From the NCBI GenBank assembly GCA_910578345.1, contig CAJTRA010000006.1:1-64000 (forward strand): a stretch of 64,000 bases of DNA, in the 5' to 3' direction. A model generated the notes under the pieces. The model was not told where the DNA came from. It saw only the letters and a list, made by a program, of their open reading frames with translations, and searched no databases. Positions 15,546-23,941 of the stretch are shown here, piece by piece; the first letter of the stretch is position 1, and each line of letters starts with the position of its first letter. The position numbers were made by a program, and so were the translations under genes. This DNA is from an uncultured Lachnospiraceae bacterium. Lineage in GTDB: Bacteria > Bacillota > Clostridia > Lachnospirales > Lachnospiraceae.

Positions 15546-17261
15546 CTAATCAAAATCCATGATTTTCTGAATCAGGCAATTATTCGTGAGAGGATCGCGC
15601 GTTTCATAATGAAATATTACGGCAGCAGGACTGTCAAAAATATAGTGAAATATCTCAACATGCAACAATTTGGTCAGTTCTCTGTAATTACAGCCTGAAA
15701 GTTCTGGAAATAATGTGTGTGTTTCGGACTCTTTGTGCAGAAGATAGTGTATCTTACTTTTCCATCTGTCTGAAGAAAGAAGAAACGCCGGCCGGTTTTT
15801 CATGTGTTCCCGCAGATAGAGATCGTAAGCGATATACTCTTTCAGAAGAGAAGATTCTCTGTCTGGGTTGGATGAGAAGGTAGTGATCTGCGCGATTCCG
15901 AACTCCAGCAGCGCCTCATATTTTCGTATCCGTGATGATTGTATGCCGAAAAGTCCATGCTTCTCATACCAGGAAGCAAGACTGGCATATAAGTTGTAAG
16001 GTGTTTCAAAGTAATTGCATAAAAACCGCAGCGAATGCATAAATTGTCCACTGTTATAATAGAGTTCCAGGACTTCCTCCACCTGTTTTAAATGGCAGAT
16101 ATCATCGTAAGACAGCCATTTGGTGGACAGTACCTCATAAGGAGGGAGGCAGCTCGATTGGAGTTCATATTGTGCAGCGCGCAGTTCCATGTTGGAACCC
16201 TTGAGTACCTTAAGAAAGCCCAGCTGCAGTTGTTCCGGCTGTAGGGCATAGACATCATTGAAGGAAGATTGGAAAGAAGCCAGGTTTTCAAAGGGAAGTC
16301 CCGCGATCAAGTCCAAATGTATATGAATATTATGCCAGGAAGAAATCTGGCGGACCACGGAGGAGACTCTTTGGAAGTCCATCTGGCGGTCTACCGCAGC
16401 AATGGTCTTTAAGTTGGTTGACTGCACGCCGATCTCCAACTGTACAGCGCCGGGACGCATCTGTTGTAACACTGTAAAATAATCCTCATCCAACAGATCT
16501 GCCGCCACTTCAAAATGAAAATTTGTTATGCCGTTATCGTGTTCCAGGATGTATTGTAAAATTGGGAGAGAATGTTCTTTCTTACAGTTGAAAGTGCGGT
16601 CTACGAATTTCACCTGTGGCACTTTTTTCTCCAGAAAAAAATGCAGTTCTTTACAGACACGTGGAACGGACCGGAAATCCATGGTCTTATCAAGGGAAGA
16701 TAAACAGTAACTACAGGAGAAGGGGCAGCCCCGGCTGCTTTCGTAGTAAACGATACGGTGATCGAAGTCCGTCGTATCTTGATCCGCCAGATCCTGATAC
16801 CAGAATGGAATCTCATCGAGCGAGAGGGTGGGAGTATTGCTGTGATCGAGGATGGCGGGCAGGCTGTCAGCAGCGCCATCTATGTAGGAAGAGACTAAGT
16901 GCGGGAAGGAACCTTCTCCGGGGCCGGACATAACGCCCCGAAGCTGCCATCTGACAATCATTTCCTCTGCATGATAGGAAACTTCCGGTCCACCGGCCCA
17001 GATGTCGGTATCAGGAAGGATCTTGTGCAGATCAGGGATCAGGGCGTCCATCATGCTGCGGTTCCAGATATAACAGGAAAAGGCGACGACATCGGGATGT
17101 CTTTTGTAGATCTCCTGCAGAATATAGGATGGCTGTTGATTGATCGTGAATTCCGCCAGATCTACAAAGGATGCCTGTCTCCCTGTACAGGAGCGCAAGG
17201 AGAAGACGGCAGGATTCGAATGGATATATTTGGCATTGATGGCTACTAATAAGATATTCAT
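15546..17261 (-). CDS. B12-binding-domain radical SAM protein with DUF4080-like C-terminus
   Basis: A 571-residue protein. Residues 1 to about 120 resemble a cobalamin-binding Rossmann domain. The radical SAM core follows, with the cluster cysteines C179-x3-C183-x2-C186 in SRGCPFSCSYC. The last 200 residues match the DUF4080 type found in Firmicute radical SAM proteins. It would use S-adenosylmethionine and an Fe-S cluster, perhaps with cobalamin, for a methylation or rearrangement. The family's substrate is not known to me. The start at 17261 follows AAAGGAAAGG. It lies 29 bp after the DUF4173-like gene, so the two are probably co-transcribed. Confidence 0.88.
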   Translation of the reverse strand: MNILLVAINAKYIHSNPAVFSLRSCTGRQASFVDLAEFTINQQPSYILQEIYKRHPDVVAFSCYIWNRSMMDALIPDLHKILPDTDIWAGGPEVSYHAEEMIVRWQLRGVMSGPGEGSFPHLVSSYIDGAADSLPAILDHSNTPTLSLDEIPFWYQDLADQDTTDFDHRIVYYESSRGCPFSCSYCLSSLDKTMDFRSVPRVCKELHFFLEKKVPQVKFVDRTFNCKKEHSLPILQYILEHDNGITNFHFEVAADLLDEDYFTVLQQMRPGAVQLEIGVQSTNLKTIAAVDRQMDFQRVSSVVRQISSWHNIHIHLDLIAGLPFENLASFQSSFNDVYALQPEQLQLGFLKVLKGSNMELRAAQYELQSSCLPPYEVLSTKWLSYDDICHLKQVEEVLELYYNSGQFMHSLRFLCNYFETPYNLYASLASWYEKHGLFGIQSSRIRKYEALLEFGIAQITTFSSNPDRESSLLKEYIAYDLYLREHMKNRPAFLLSSDRWKSKIHYLLHKESETHTLFPELSGCNYRELTKLLHVEIFHYIFDSPAAVIFHYETRDPLTNNCLIQKIMDFD

Positions 17262-17290
17262 TGGATTTTCCTTTCCTTTGAGCTGGTATT

Positions 17291-18937
17291 TCACCACAAG
17301 TATTGTTCTGCGGCATGCACGGAGAAGTTAAAGTTCCGGATATGCATCTCTTCTGACAGTTCCTGTATCTTGAGATAATACAGGCGCATCCAGGACAATT
17401 CTTCCACAGCCCCCTCTTCCCGGTTCAGGTAAGGATCTATTTCCGCATAGCTTTCCGGAAAGCCTTCCTTGCGGATATATTCGTTGATATCCGTAATGTA
17501 GAAATTAAGCTTATCATTGAGCAGGACGGGCGCGGCATCTGCCGATAAGGAAGAAAGATAGTTCTGGTTATCGTGGATATCATAATCATCCAGATAAGCC
17601 AGGTGATCTTGATCCAGATTATAGCGGGCAATCCAGTAATCGGGGTGCGCGAAAGACAGGCAGATATAAAATACGGTCACAACCGCCATTCCATAAGGAA
17701 AGAGTGGAAAACTGTTCTTATAGATGAAAACCGTAACGCCCATCATCAACAGGAAAATAACTGCGAGTGCCCAGAGAACAAGAATCCGGAGCAGAGTAAG
17801 GTTATACCGGTTAATATACATGAGCATCCGCAGCGCACTGGAAAGAATCATGATAAAAGTGCATCCGCAAAGAACGGTGAGGACAGCTTTCAGCACAATG
17901 TTCTTTCGGAAAAGGTACAGGCAGATCAGTACAATGATCAGATTTAAGATACAGACGACAAGCAGTTGGAAGAATCCTTCCCTGGCATAGCTGGAGTAGG
18001 TATGCCCCTCAGGTAATTTCATGTTGCCCACAAAAAGATATAGAATCTGAATCACACTGAAAATCAGGTAGAGAACGCAGAGCGCCGAGGTAATGATAAT
18101 CGCGATGACAGGTTCTAACGTTCTGTGATCTGTCGTTTCTTCCTTGATATTCTTCATGGCAAGCGCCGCGTAGGCGGCATAAGAGCAGAAAAACACCGCA
18201 ATCGTCATGCATAAGGTTCCCAGCACGGTATAGAAATTGACAGACTCCAGTATTCTGGAAAAAATCTCAGCGAACACGGCATCTGCGCTGGCTAACAGTA
18301 CCGTTACAAATAAAAGTAAGGGGATCGTGATGACAACACCGATCAGAACAGGAATAAAATAACTCTTCTTACCTGTTTTGTTCTTTTTTTGGATATCAAA
18401 ATAAATTACCATGTCTACGAAAGGACGAAACAGGCAGCTAAGCGCTGTACCGATCAACTGGAAGCAGGCAGTAAAATATTTCGGAAGATCCCAGTTTTGA
18501 TCCAGGTACATGGTATGCAGCATCAGGATAGCGGCAAGCAGCATAATACCGCATTTGTTGAAGAACAATAACTGTGGGGAATTAGTAAGACAGTTAGAGA
18601 TCCCCAGAAGCTGAATACTGATGAGATAAAAAATGCTGCTTTTTTTGTAAGGAACCCCTAACTTTTGCATAGAGAAGAAGAAATAAAAGAGGGTTCCTGC
18701 GACGAAAAAAGGGTAGGTGATACCGGATGCATTCTGATACAGACAGAACGTATAGAAAATTGCATAGAGCAGACTTCCAATCCCGAAGAAAGAGAAGTGT
18801 GCCTTTAGCTGCTTCGTGTAGACCGTATCGGGCTTTGGTGTGTAGGCCGGCGGCCCGGAAAGGTAGGGGGAAGCAGGAGAATTGTTTGAAGCCTGGTTTG
18901 TATGGGGGATCTTTGTCTGTTGACTGGTTTGTTCCAT
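17291..18937 (-). CDS. DUF4173/DUF4153-like integral membrane protein
   Basis: A 548-residue membrane protein. A Pro/Ser/Thr-rich cytoplasmic N-terminus of about 50 residues precedes about 10-11 hydrophobic helices that run to about residue 430. A hydrophilic tail of about 120 residues follows, containing HPDYWIARYNLDQ. That pattern is the DUF4153/DUF4173 membrane family of Firmicutes, often encoded beside a YozG-type HTH and a DUF2975 protein, as here. The start at 18937 follows AAAGGAG; an earlier in-frame start at 19039 overlaps the HTH gene. The function is unknown; the neighbours suggest a membrane stress or state-linked regulatory set. Confidence 0.75.
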   Translation of the reverse strand: MEQTSQQTKIPHTNQASNNSPASPYLSGPPAYTPKPDTVYTKQLKAHFSFFGIGSLLYAIFYTFCLYQNASGITYPFFVAGTLFYFFFSMQKLGVPYKKSSIFYLISIQLLGISNCLTNSPQLLFFNKCGIMLLAAILMLHTMYLDQNWDLPKYFTACFQLIGTALSCLFRPFVDMVIYFDIQKKNKTGKKSYFIPVLIGVVITIPLLLFVTVLLASADAVFAEIFSRILESVNFYTVLGTLCMTIAVFFCSYAAYAALAMKNIKEETTDHRTLEPVIAIIITSALCVLYLIFSVIQILYLFVGNMKLPEGHTYSSYAREGFFQLLVVCILNLIIVLICLYLFRKNIVLKAVLTVLCGCTFIMILSSALRMLMYINRYNLTLLRILVLWALAVIFLLMMGVTVFIYKNSFPLFPYGMAVVTVFYICLSFAHPDYWIARYNLDQDHLAYLDDYDIHDNQNYLSSLSADAAPVLLNDKLNFYITDINEYIRKEGFPESYAEIDPYLNREEGAVEELSWMRLYYLKIQELSEEMHIRNFNFSVHAAEQYLW

Positions 18938-18989
18938 GATGGACTCCTTTCTGATAATAGGATGTTTCTTTTTCATAGATGCTGTTTTC

Positions 18990-19232
18990 TTAATCTGTCG
19001 GCTTTCCGGGATCTTTCGGGGGATCGTCGTCTTCCACATATTGCAGCAGATCTCCGGGCTGACAGTTTAGTGCCCTGCAGATCTCATTCAGCGTGGAGAG
19101 ACGGATCGCTTTTGCCTTATTATTTTTCAAGATAGACAGATTCGCAAGGGTAAGATCAATTTCGCCTGCCAGTTCGGTCAGTCCAATCTTGCGCATCGCC
19201 ATCATAACATCCAGATTGATGATGATTGCCAT
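18990..19232 (-). CDS. YozG-like helix-turn-helix transcriptional regulator
   Basis: An 80-residue Cro/CI-type DNA-binding protein. The helix-turn-helix runs through LTELAGEIDLTLANLSILKN, followed by the dimerisation and recognition segment ending RLSTLNEICRALNCQPGDLLQY, which is a close match to the YozG/HTH_26 type. An acidic proline-rich tail follows. In Firmicutes these small regulators nearly always sit beside a DUF2975 membrane protein, and here one lies 111 bp upstream on the same strand. It probably autoregulates this set. Confidence 0.88.
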   Translation of the reverse strand: MAIIINLDVMMAMRKIGLTELAGEIDLTLANLSILKNNKAKAIRLSTLNEICRALNCQPGDLLQYVEDDDPPKDPGKPTD

Positions 19233-19343
19233 AGCAGCCTCCTTATTCTGTGTTATGGTTTTTTCAAGCTAACTTCTATGTTACAGCTTTGCTGTGACTA
19301 AAATCACACTATGGTGCTCCGCAGCTTGTTTAAGGGTATTTCA

Positions 19344-19790
19344 TTAGATCGTCAGGTCATTTTCCAGCTTATAAGTGACCGCCTTGTCGAAAATGCCTGC
19401 CAGCACTTTACTGAAGAGCCCCGCAATCACGAATACCAGTATGATGATAAAGATAGAGGGCGTAATAAAGATAAAGAGACGGCATGCAGTGATGACCGCG
19501 ATGAAAAAGCTGTATGTACTCATCTTCTCAAGACTCTTGACGTTCTCGCGGATGAAACAGTCGTCATTTAGCACAGTCTGGAACATCCTGCGTAATTGCT
19601 GGATAATCAGAATGGCAAAGATGCCGGACAGAAATAAGACGACACAGAGAGAATAGTAGTTTTCCGCAAAATAAGTGCTGTATCTGCCATAAAATTTTAC
19701 ACTAAACGGCAGTGTAATCATCACGATGATTCCTGAGTAGAACATGAAATCTAACAGATATTTGGTAAATAGAGTCAGTTTGTCTTTCAT
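19344..19790 (-). CDS. DUF2975 membrane protein
   Basis: A 148-residue protein with four hydrophobic helices and a short basic loop, matching the DUF2975 family. The start at 19790 follows AAAGGA; a longer frame to 19901 would run into the palindromic repeat and is not used. It is the first gene of a minus-strand set with the YozG-like HTH, the DUF4173-like protein and possibly the radical SAM protein. The function of the DUF2975/HTH pair is not established; it may couple membrane state to the HTH. Confidence 0.85.
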   Translation of the reverse strand: MKDKLTLFTKYLLDFMFYSGIIVMITLPFSVKFYGRYSTYFAENYYSLCVVLFLSGIFAILIIQQLRRMFQTVLNDDCFIRENVKSLEKMSTYSFFIAVITACRLFIFITPSIFIIILVFVIAGLFSKVLAGIFDKAVTYKLENDLTI

Positions 19791-19809
19791 GAGGTGAATC
19801 CTTTCCCTT

Positions 19810-19915
19810 GGTAATGATATTAAAGATTTCCTTTTCCACCCTGTATATGTTTCCGTATATGGCTCTGACAGGAGACGGAAACAGATCTGACAGGGAAACA
19901 ACTATAATTGTTACC
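19810..19915. repeat. Palindromic repeat element, copy B
   Basis: Nested inverted repeats: an outer pair GGTAATGATATTA (19810-) facing TATAATTGTTACC (-19915), a middle pair CCCTGT with ACAGGG, and an inner GTTTCCGT with ACGGAAAC around a loop that contains TATATGGCTCTGACAG. The inner part is nearly identical to copy A at 13676-13770. It lies in the untranslated leader of the DUF2975 gene, just inside its promoter, so it would be transcribed and fold in the RNA. Confidence 0.65.
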
Positions 19916-19919
19916 TCAT

Positions 19920-19948
19920 ACGATAGCATCATTAGAAATGAATGTCAA
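19920..19948 (-). promoter_or_regulatory. Promoter of the DUF2975-HTH set
   Basis: On the minus strand, TTGACA (19948-19943) and TATCGT (19925-19920) have 17-bp spacing. The -35 box is perfect and the -10 box is fair. Confidence 0.5.
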
Positions 19949-20011
19949 TAAAAATTTATCGATTATCAATAAAAAATTATTAAATAGCAATAATAGAAAA
20001 GAGATAGAATA

Positions 20012-20065
20012 AAACAGCATCCAGATTCAGGGTTTGGAGCTTTGTCCTGAATCTGGATGCTGTTT
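20012..20065. terminator. Strong bidirectional terminator for the CotH-like gene
   Basis: A perfect 20-bp stem (20012-20031 with 20046-20065) and 14-nt loop. On the minus strand it lies just after the cotH stop at 20087 and is followed by a T-rich tract. Confidence 0.85.
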
Positions 20066-20086
20066 CTATTATCCTATTATTGGTTA

Positions 20087-21961
20087 TTATGGTTTTTGGC
20101 CAGATACAGTTGTCACATCCTGTGGAGACAGGATTGCCTGGAAAGTCATATCTGTGATGACCGGAGTGGATTGGTCAGGAGTAGAGCCATCTTTTATAGA
20201 TGTCCATCCAGTCACCTGCGCATGTTCTTCCAGTATCTGTGGGAATTCCGGAAGCGTGTCACCATCCAGAACATATAGAGTATCATAGACAGTTCCCTCG
20301 ATCAGTAGAGTGATCTGATGGACGGGAGTCTGTTCGATCCATACCTGATCAAGAAAATCTTTCCGTTGTGCAATATAATTCTTTAAGAAATCAATCTGCG
20401 TTATCCTGTCGCCGCTGTAACCGTTTTCCACATACTGTTCTTCCCAGCGCACCTGATCCATTTTCGCTGAAGCGGCTGTGGCACCTTCAAGCATGGGCAA
20501 AATTTCCTCTTCCAAAAACGGCAGATAAGGACTGATCTTTTCCCGATAACAGGTGATGATTTTTTCATAAAATTCCGGTTTCCCGTAAAGGCTCTGAAAC
20601 CAGATAGAAGAATCAATGTGGGAGGCAAGTCGGGTGAGTCTCTCTGGGGAAGTGGAGATCTGGCCCAGATAGTCAGGCGAATTTCCCCAGGTGACATCGT
20701 AATCCCAGATTGGTCCAGCATACAATCGACCGTCTATTATGTCGGAATCCTTATAGAAATAAGAGCTGGCTACACCGCCATCATAATTAGCAGTGATCTC
20801 TTCCAGGAGATATTTGTCCACAAAGGAATCTACATCGATCAGTTCCTCATAGGTTTTTCCCGTAGCGGCATCGATCCCTTCTGAAGAAAGTATCGCATTT
20901 TCCACACTTTGTACATAATCGTTGATGTAAGCGATCTGTGCTTCGGAAGTATATTCCGGAGAGCGGACGATAAAGCATTCTTTAGATTCCGTGATGAAAT
21001 AGCTTCCGTTGATCTCTACCTCTTTCAGGAATCTGTTATCGAAATCTCTCTCGATCAGATAACCGCCGGTAATGTCTTTCGGGTCTTTAGGAATCTGTTT
21101 GGCTTTGGTGGTGTCAGTCCAGACAGTTTCGTAGCTGTCCAGATCCTCGTCCAGGTTTTCGCGTTCAGTGGCTTTTTCCAGATCTGAGATCCGAAGACGG
21201 TTTTTCTTGATCTCTATCTTTTCCACTACATAATAATTGCCTTGGTATTCTTGATTCAGATAAAGATCAACGAAGGTTCCTTCCTCTGACTGTGCTAGTC
21301 CTAAATAGTTCGCAAGATTTCTGGAGAGCGCATTTCGGATCAGAGTAGCGTCCGTTGCGTTGGAAATAAAGATCCACTTTTTCCCAGGTTCCATGCCAAG
21401 TAAAGGCGCAGAATCCGATAATTTGATCTGATATGGTTTCTTATCGAATTCTGTGTAGGAGCTATTGCCTCTGCCTTTAATATATTCCAGAGAATGTTTC
21501 AGGCTGATACTGCCGTCTGGTTCCAGCACGGTTATGTCTCCGGCTTCTTTTGCATCCTTATTGGTATTGATCAGGTCGGATGTCCCAGACTGTGTATTGA
21601 TAAACACGGCGGGAATGTGCTCAGAGTACATGCGGACAATTGCGTCAGGGTCAATCTCCTCAGAGATTTCTGGTGCCAGACCGGCTTCTTTACAGGCGGA
21701 AGGCAGAAAAGCGTAATATTTTCCGTTTTTAGACCATAATTTAATTTCTTGCTGCGCTACAGTAAAAGTGAATGTGTTTATATTAGTAGTTGTCTGATGA
21801 TCTGTCTCTACGCCTTTAGCTGTCATGGATGGGACGCCTTGATTAGCATCGGAAAAAATATTTATAGAGTTTTTTTGCAGAAACTGGGCGGCAGTGGTTA
21901 CACAGATCGTTGCGGCTAAAAGAATGCCGGCATACAGACAGGCGATGTATTTTTTATTCAT
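20087..21961 (-). CDS. CotH-family protein kinase-like protein, secreted or membrane-anchored
   Basis: A 624-residue protein with an N-terminal signal or anchor helix (residues 5-27), so it acts outside the membrane. The central region has the CotH signatures: IKGRGNSSY near residue 165, the KPYQIKLSD strand, WIFISNATDATLIRNAL, LYLNQEYQGNYYVVEKIEI and the acidic WDYDVTWGN metal-binding segment. CotH proteins are atypical protein kinases known from spore coats, but many non-spore members occur in gut clostridia. The C-terminus has a beta-rich extension (about residues 540-624). No spore coat gene is adjacent, so a cell-surface role is more likely. It is monocistronic, ending at a strong terminator. 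Confidence 0.88.
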   Translation of the reverse strand: MNKKYIACLYAGILLAATICVTTAAQFLQKNSINIFSDANQGVPSMTAKGVETDHQTTTNINTFTFTVAQQEIKLWSKNGKYYAFLPSACKEAGLAPEISEEIDPDAIVRMYSEHIPAVFINTQSGTSDLINTNKDAKEAGDITVLEPDGSISLKHSLEYIKGRGNSSYTEFDKKPYQIKLSDSAPLLGMEPGKKWIFISNATDATLIRNALSRNLANYLGLAQSEEGTFVDLYLNQEYQGNYYVVEKIEIKKNRLRISDLEKATERENLDEDLDSYETVWTDTTKAKQIPKDPKDITGGYLIERDFDNRFLKEVEINGSYFITESKECFIVRSPEYTSEAQIAYINDYVQSVENAILSSEGIDAATGKTYEELIDVDSFVDKYLLEEITANYDGGVASSYFYKDSDIIDGRLYAGPIWDYDVTWGNSPDYLGQISTSPERLTRLASHIDSSIWFQSLYGKPEFYEKIITCYREKISPYLPFLEEEILPMLEGATAASAKMDQVRWEEQYVENGYSGDRITQIDFLKNYIAQRKDFLDQVWIEQTPVHQITLLIEGTVYDTLYVLDGDTLPEFPQILEEHAQVTGWTSIKDGSTPDQSTPVITDMTFQAILSPQDVTTVSGQKP

Positions 21962-21999
21962 TTTCTACCCCGTTTTTATGTCGTTTAATGCATTCATAT

Positions 22000-22770
22000 T
22001 TAATTGTTTTCTGATGGCAGATCGATCGACAGACCTACCGGACAATGATCGGATCCTAAGACATCTTTGTAGATGACAGCGTCTTGCAGCTTCTCTTTCA
22101 AACTGCCTGAGACAAGAAAGTAATCGATACGCCACCCTGTGTTTTTGGCTCTGGCGCTGAACTGGTAAGACCACCAGGAATAGGCGCCTTCCAGATCAGG
22201 ATAGAAATAGCGGAAAGTGTCAATAAACCCGGCTTCTATAAGCGCTGTAAATCTTGCACGTTCCTGATCGGTAAAGCCCGCATTCATACGGTTTGTTTTC
22301 GGGTTTTTCAGATCAATTTCCTGATGGGCGACATTCAGATCACCGCAGAAGACGACAGGTTTCTTCTCTTCCAGTTTCTGAAGATAGGCAAGGAAATCTT
22401 CTTCCCAGCGCATACGGTAGTTAAGCCTTGTCAGCTCACGCTGGGAGTTGGGCGTATAGACGGTAAGGAAATAGTGATCCGGATATTCCAGTGTGATCAT
22501 GCGCCCTTCATGGTCATGTTCTTCGATTCCCATACCGTAAGATACCGAAAGGGGTTCTGTTTTTGTAAAGACTGCCGTGCCGGAATAGCCCTTTTTCTCG
22601 GCATAATTCCAGTATTGGTGATATCCGGGCAGTTCCAGTGTGATCTGTCCTTCCTGCAGTTTCGTCTCCTGCACACAGAACAGATCGGCGTCTTGTTCCA
22701 GTAGAAATTCGGTAAATCCTTTACCGACACAGGCCCGCAGGCCGTTCACATTCCAGGATATTAATTTCAT
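22000..22770 (-). CDS. xth: Exodeoxyribonuclease III
   Basis: A 256-residue AP endonuclease/3'-5' exonuclease. All family motifs are present: SWNVNGLRA at the start, LFCVQETKLQ with the metal-binding Glu, GDLNVAH with catalytic Asp/Asn, and the C-terminal GWRIDYFLVSG and SDHCPVGL with the final Asp-His pair. It repairs abasic sites and 3' blocks. The length is exact for the ExoA/XthA family. It begins behind a GAGGAG site and stands apart from its neighbours. Confidence 0.96.
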   Translation of the reverse strand: MKLISWNVNGLRACVGKGFTEFLLEQDADLFCVQETKLQEGQITLELPGYHQYWNYAEKKGYSGTAVFTKTEPLSVSYGMGIEEHDHEGRMITLEYPDHYFLTVYTPNSQRELTRLNYRMRWEEDFLAYLQKLEEKKPVVFCGDLNVAHQEIDLKNPKTNRMNAGFTDQERARFTALIEAGFIDTFRYFYPDLEGAYSWWSYQFSARAKNTGWRIDYFLVSGSLKEKLQDAVIYKDVLGSDHCPVGLSIDLPSENN

Positions 22771-22833
22771 GATATAGGCTCCTCTCTGTTGTTTCCCCGC
22801 AGATTCGAGATTTACTCGATTTTACAGGAAATT

Positions 22834-23925
22834 TTACCGCTTATTCGGGTTATGCTCGTTTTCTTCTTTTGTCTCATAATATTCCGGCATGATCTCTTCC
22901 ACGATCTCCTGGGACAGATCGCGCATACCTTCAAGCCGCTCTTCATAATTATCGATAGTCAGCCGATCCTCTCCCTTTGCCAGCTTGTCATAGACGACAT
23001 AGTTGATTTCTTTAGAGAAATGTACCATATCCATATAATGATCCAGATTCGTAATGATTTCCCGATCATCCTGGTAGAAATATACTTCTGCGTTGTCATA
23101 GGCAAGCAGCGCTTTGATCGCCTGTTTCTCATTATAGATCACAGCGTCTCTCTCGCCGCTTCGACAGGCGTTATCCCACCAGAGCATAGAATAGGGAGAG
23201 AAGAAGAATTTGAAGGTGGTTTCCGGGTGTGACGCAAGCTGTCTTGTAAGCAGCGTGATATTACCGGCAATCTTTTCCTCGTTCACAGTTTCCGGCTGCA
23301 TGTCTTTGACAGACGGAAGCCTTGTGTAAAGTCCCAATGCCAGGTCCTGTCCGAAATATTTCCATTGTGCCCAGTTATAAGAGTTACCCTCATCATAGTC
23401 GCCGATAAAAGAATAGGCAAGCATATAAGGCAGTTTTTCCATCAGGACATCCTTGTTGAGAAGATAAGGATAGTCATTGAGGGGATTCTTGTCATACAGA
23501 TACATCGGACAGCCCGTGGATTCATAAGTCGGCTCTGTGCTGGCCGAGAGAGACGACGGATCGATGTTGTAGAACACATATTTCAGCTCATGATCCTCAT
23601 AAGCGTTATCCAACAGATAACACAGGTCTGCGGTAGCGCCATAGGAACGGATCGCCTTGATCGCCGTACAGCCAAATCCCTCGTCAAACCAGTGATTGTT
23701 GTAATTTTCACAGACAGAAGAACCAACGATCAGGGCGTCATAATCAAAAGTGCGCAGCGTGCCGATGCACTGGTATTCTTTGTCAGTGAGCACCGCTTTG
23801 AGTCCCGGCAGCGGTTTGTGGTATTGATAGAAAGGATCAAAGACCACAACAGTCATGATGACCACTGCAAGCAGAAAAATTGTCCGTATGATAAAAGATT
23901 GAATGAATTTTCTATCCGTATTCAT
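22834..23925 (-). CDS. SGNH-type membrane-anchored protein, probable acyltransferase partner of MBOAT
   Basis: A 363-residue protein with one N-terminal transmembrane helix (residues 12-30) and an extracytoplasmic domain. The nucleophile block G68-S-S (IVGSSVCEN) and the C-terminal D-M-V-H (block V, DxxH) are the SGNH signatures, as in AlgJ/DltD-like partners of MBOAT acyltransferases. It would move acyl groups onto a surface polymer after the MBOAT protein passes them across the membrane. It lies 16 bp after the MBOAT gene on the same strand. The acceptor polymer is not known. Confidence 0.8.
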   Translation of the reverse strand: MNTDRKFIQSFIIRTIFLLAVVIMTVVVFDPFYQYHKPLPGLKAVLTDKEYQCIGTLRTFDYDALIVGSSVCENYNNHWFDEGFGCTAIKAIRSYGATADLCYLLDNAYEDHELKYVFYNIDPSSLSASTEPTYESTGCPMYLYDKNPLNDYPYLLNKDVLMEKLPYMLAYSFIGDYDEGNSYNWAQWKYFGQDLALGLYTRLPSVKDMQPETVNEEKIAGNITLLTRQLASHPETTFKFFFSPYSMLWWDNACRSGERDAVIYNEKQAIKALLAYDNAEVYFYQDDREIITNLDHYMDMVHFSKEINYVVYDKLAKGEDRLTIDNYEERLEGMRDLSQEIVEEIMPEYYETKEENEHNPNKR

Positions 23926-23941
23926 TTATTTCCTCTTTTTA

